A stretch of 7,019 nt of DNA from Betaproteobacteria bacterium (GTDB lineage: Bacteria; Pseudomonadota; Gammaproteobacteria; Burkholderiales; SG8-39). Below the pieces are notes generated by a model, which saw nothing but the letters and a program-made list of their open reading frames with translations, made no database searches and was not told the origin of the DNA. The stretch spans positions 1-7,019 of the forward strand of contig JAFAGU010000115.1 in the NCBI GenBank assembly GCA_019237595.1, given 5' to 3'. Shown one piece after another: positions 5,510 through 7,019 of the stretch. Position 1 is the stretch's first letter, and the number at the start of each line of letters is the position of its first letter. A program made the position numbers and the translations under genes.

Positions 5510-5534
5510 GGTTTTGCCAAGGTATAGCAAAACC
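5510..5534. repeat. 25-bp inverted repeat in the Bug gene leader, candidate operator
   Basis: GGTTTTGC and GCAAAACC form a perfect 8-bp inverted repeat around a 9-nt spacer, in the 57-nt gap between the dehydrogenase stop and the Bug start. Read on the minus strand, the spacer begins with TATACC preceded by TGC, which resembles an extended -10 element (TGnTATA). This arrangement would place an operator directly over a promoter for the Bug gene. No T-tract follows on the minus strand, so it is not a normal intrinsic terminator. A role as an RNA hairpin affecting message stability or differential expression is the alternative. Confidence 0.5.
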
Positions 5535-5546
5535 GCGGCCACGACG

Positions 5547-6524
5547 CTACTGGCGGCGCAGGACTTCCGGGTTCACCACGTTGATCGGCGTTCCCGCTTC
5601 GTAGGCGAGGATCTGGTCGAAGATGTCCGAGAACTGGAGCTCGTACTCCTCGCGCGTCACGTAGCCAAGATGCGGCGTGCACACGACGTTCTCCATGCCG
5701 AGGAGCGGATGCGCGCCGCCGAGCACCGGCTCCTCCTCGTAGACGTCGACCGCGGCCTTGCCCGGGCGGCCGGCCTTCAGCGCGCGCGCCAGCGCGCCGG
5801 GCTCGATCAAGCCGGCGCGGCTCGTGTTGACGAGGATCGCGCTCGGCTTCATCCGCGCGAGGTCGGCGCCGGTCACGATTCCGCGCGTCGCGGGGACGAG
5901 CCGCATGTGGAGCGAGAGCACATCCGACTGCTCGAAGAATGCGTCCTTGCCCGCCGCGACGGTGTGCCCCTCCGCCGCCGCCTTCTCGCGTGCGGCCTCG
6001 CGCGCCCACACGATGACCTTCATGCCGAACGCTCGCCCGTAGCCCGCGACGACGGCGCCGATGCGGCCGTAGCCGTAGATCCCGAGCGTCTTGCCCCGCA
6101 GCGTCGTGCCCACGCCGGTTTGCCAGGTCCCGGCTCGCAACGCCGCCATCTGCTTCGGCACGTCGCGCGCCGCGGCGAGGACGAGCGCCCAGGTGAGCTC
6201 GGCGGCGGCGTAGGACGGCGTCCCGGCGTGCTGGCTCGAGGAGACGATCACGCCGCGCCGCGTGCACGCCTCGACATCGATGTGCGGGTAGACGCTGCGC
6301 TGGCTGATGAGCTTGAGCTTCGGCAGCCGCTCGAGAAGCGGCGCCTGGATCTTCGTCCGCTCGCGGATGAGGACGAGCGCCTCGACCTCCGCCAGCCGCC
6401 GCGCGAGCGTCTCCTTGTCCTCCACGTGGTCGTTCCACACCTTGACCTCGTGGCGCGCAAGCTTGGCGAAGCAGCCGAGCGTGCGCACGGTGTCGAAGAA
6501 GTCGTCGAGGACCGCGACCTTCAT
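5547..6524 (-). CDS. D-isomer-specific 2-hydroxyacid dehydrogenase, NAD(P)-dependent
   Basis: A 325-residue cytoplasmic oxidoreductase of the SerA/D-lactate/glyoxylate-reductase superfamily, which interconverts 2-keto acids and D-2-hydroxy acids. The substrate domain (1 to about 100) is followed by the Rossmann domain with GYGRIG (151-156) after TLRGKTLGIY. The catalytic set is complete: Arg236 in NTSRAGLI, Glu265 in DVYEEEP and His285 in TPHLGYVT. The C-terminus returns to the substrate domain and ends at residue 325 with NPEVLRRQ, a normal length. The ATG at 6524 matches the expected first strand (MKVAVLDDFF). The frame stays open far upstream, but that part is an Arg/Ser-rich shadow of the DUF1499 gene and was left out. 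A purine-rich AAGGG lies about ten bases upstream. The specific substrate is not readable. It begins 25 nt after the DUF1499 gene and is followed by the Bug gene. Confidence 0.96.
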   Translation of the reverse strand: MKVAVLDDFFDTVRTLGCFAKLARHEVKVWNDHVEDKETLARRLAEVEALVLIRERTKIQAPLLERLPKLKLISQRSVYPHIDVEACTRRGVIVSSSQHAGTPSYAAAELTWALVLAAARDVPKQMAALRAGTWQTGVGTTLRGKTLGIYGYGRIGAVVAGYGRAFGMKVIVWAREAAREKAAAEGHTVAAGKDAFFEQSDVLSLHMRLVPATRGIVTGADLARMKPSAILVNTSRAGLIEPGALARALKAGRPGKAAVDVYEEEPVLGGAHPLLGMENVVCTPHLGYVTREEYELQFSDIFDQILAYEAGTPINVVNPEVLRRQ

Positions 6525-6549
6525 GCGGCTCGTGCCCTTCCCACCCTCT

Positions 6550-7019
6550 TCAACCGGCCTGCACGCGGGCGAGGTAGGCGCGGATGCGCCGCGCGTTCGT
6601 CCCGATGTCGCTTCGTCCGACGCGCGAGAGCGATCGAACGTCGACGCGGCTGCCCGCGCCGTCGCCGGCGATGCGCACCACGATGTCGTCCTTGAAGTGG
6701 AACCAGAACGTCGTGTCGGTCGCCTCGATGCGCCCTTGCGCCGGATCGGAGGCGACGATCTCCCAGCCCATCTCCTGCGCCGCTTCCCGCGCGCGCGCGA
6801 ACGCCACGTTGGGCGGCACCGCGAGGCGGAGCGGCTGGATGTCCGGGTAGCCGGCCTTCTGCTGCTCGGCGACTTCCTTGCCGCCATAGTCGGCCTTGTT
6901 TTCCGCGCCCTTTCGCATCGGCAGCACGGCGGCGAAAACGGGCGGGTTTTCCATGTCGGTGGTGATGTCGTGGATGCGAGGCACCGATTGCGCGCGCACG
7001 CCCCAGATCACGCCGATCG
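6550..7019 (-). CDS. DUF1499 domain protein, 5' end beyond the window
   Basis: The frame is open from the right edge and ends at TGA (6552-6550), giving about 156 visible residues. Near the start is the family pattern VPRIHDITTDMENPPVF, followed by the conserved KAGYPDIQPL, an FARAREAAQEMGWEIV helix-strand, and a C-terminal half with TDTTFWFHFKDDIVVRI, SRVDVRSLSRVGRSDIGTNA and a final RIRAYLA helix. This is the DUF1499 domain, whose function is unknown. In related proteins the domain is often preceded by membrane helices; the few residues before it here (IGVIWGVRAQS) look like the end of such a segment, so the GTG at 7011 is unlikely to be the real start. The protein is probably anchored in the inner membrane, with the domain on one face of it. 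It is closely followed by the dehydrogenase gene, but a shared role is unproven. Confidence 0.88.
   Translation of the reverse strand, partial: IGVIWGVRAQSVPRIHDITTDMENPPVFAAVLPMRKGAENKADYGGKEVAEQQKAGYPDIQPLRLAVPPNVAFARAREAAQEMGWEIVASDPAQGRIEATDTTFWFHFKDDIVVRIAGDGAGSRVDVRSLSRVGRSDIGTNARRIRAYLARVQAG

Noticed and set aside
6525..6887. Upstream extension of the dehydrogenase frame to 446 residues
   Set aside because: The extra residues are Arg/Ser/Thr-rich and antiphase to the DUF1499 gene; the family N-terminus MKVAVLDDFF begins at 6524.

Overview
The window is GC-rich DNA with strong G/C preference at third codon positions. It looks like a chromosomal stretch from a Betaproteobacterium, probably of the Burkholderiales. 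The main clue is a Bug-type (TctC-like) periplasmic solute-binding protein standing alone next to a 2-hydroxyacid dehydrogenase; such orphan Bug genes are greatly expanded in that order. No organism can be named from the sequence alone.

Nine genes lie on the minus strand, read from the right edge to the left, and are packed with gaps of 57 nt or less or with overlaps. In reading order they are: (1) the 3' part of a DUF1499 gene, cut by the window edge (6550-7019); (2) a D-2-hydroxyacid dehydrogenase (5547-6524); (3) an orphan Bug substrate-binding protein (4527-5489); (4) an ArsR-type repressor (4032-4475); (5) an SRPBCC/AHSA1 protein (3682-4137); (6) a 14-TM DHA2-type MFS exporter (2224-3681); (7) a VOC/glyoxalase-fold protein with a Lys-rich tail (1823-2254); (8) and (9) an ABC-2 exporter ATPase and permease of the YadG/YadH type (877-1800 and 119-880). 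A probable plus-strand gene enters from the left edge and ends convergently inside the permease gene. No stretch over 300 nt lacks a gene. I see no tRNA, rRNA, CRISPR array, insertion sequence or phage gene.

Functionally the window splits into three blocks. The right block (DUF1499, dehydrogenase, Bug) looks like metabolic or uptake genes; a 25-nt inverted repeat just upstream of the Bug gene may be an operator. The middle block begins at a good promoter (perfect TTGACA) with an AT-rich candidate operator touching the arsR start codon. It runs arsR, SRPBCC, MFS, VOC with overlapping or abutting reading frames, which suggests a self-regulated, translationally coupled small-molecule sensing, modification and efflux unit. 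The left block is a two-gene ABC exporter that may be read through from the middle block or use its own weak start site. The families are all known. The parts worth a second look are the 106-nt arsR/SRPBCC overlap, the basic tail on the VOC protein and the two candidate operators.
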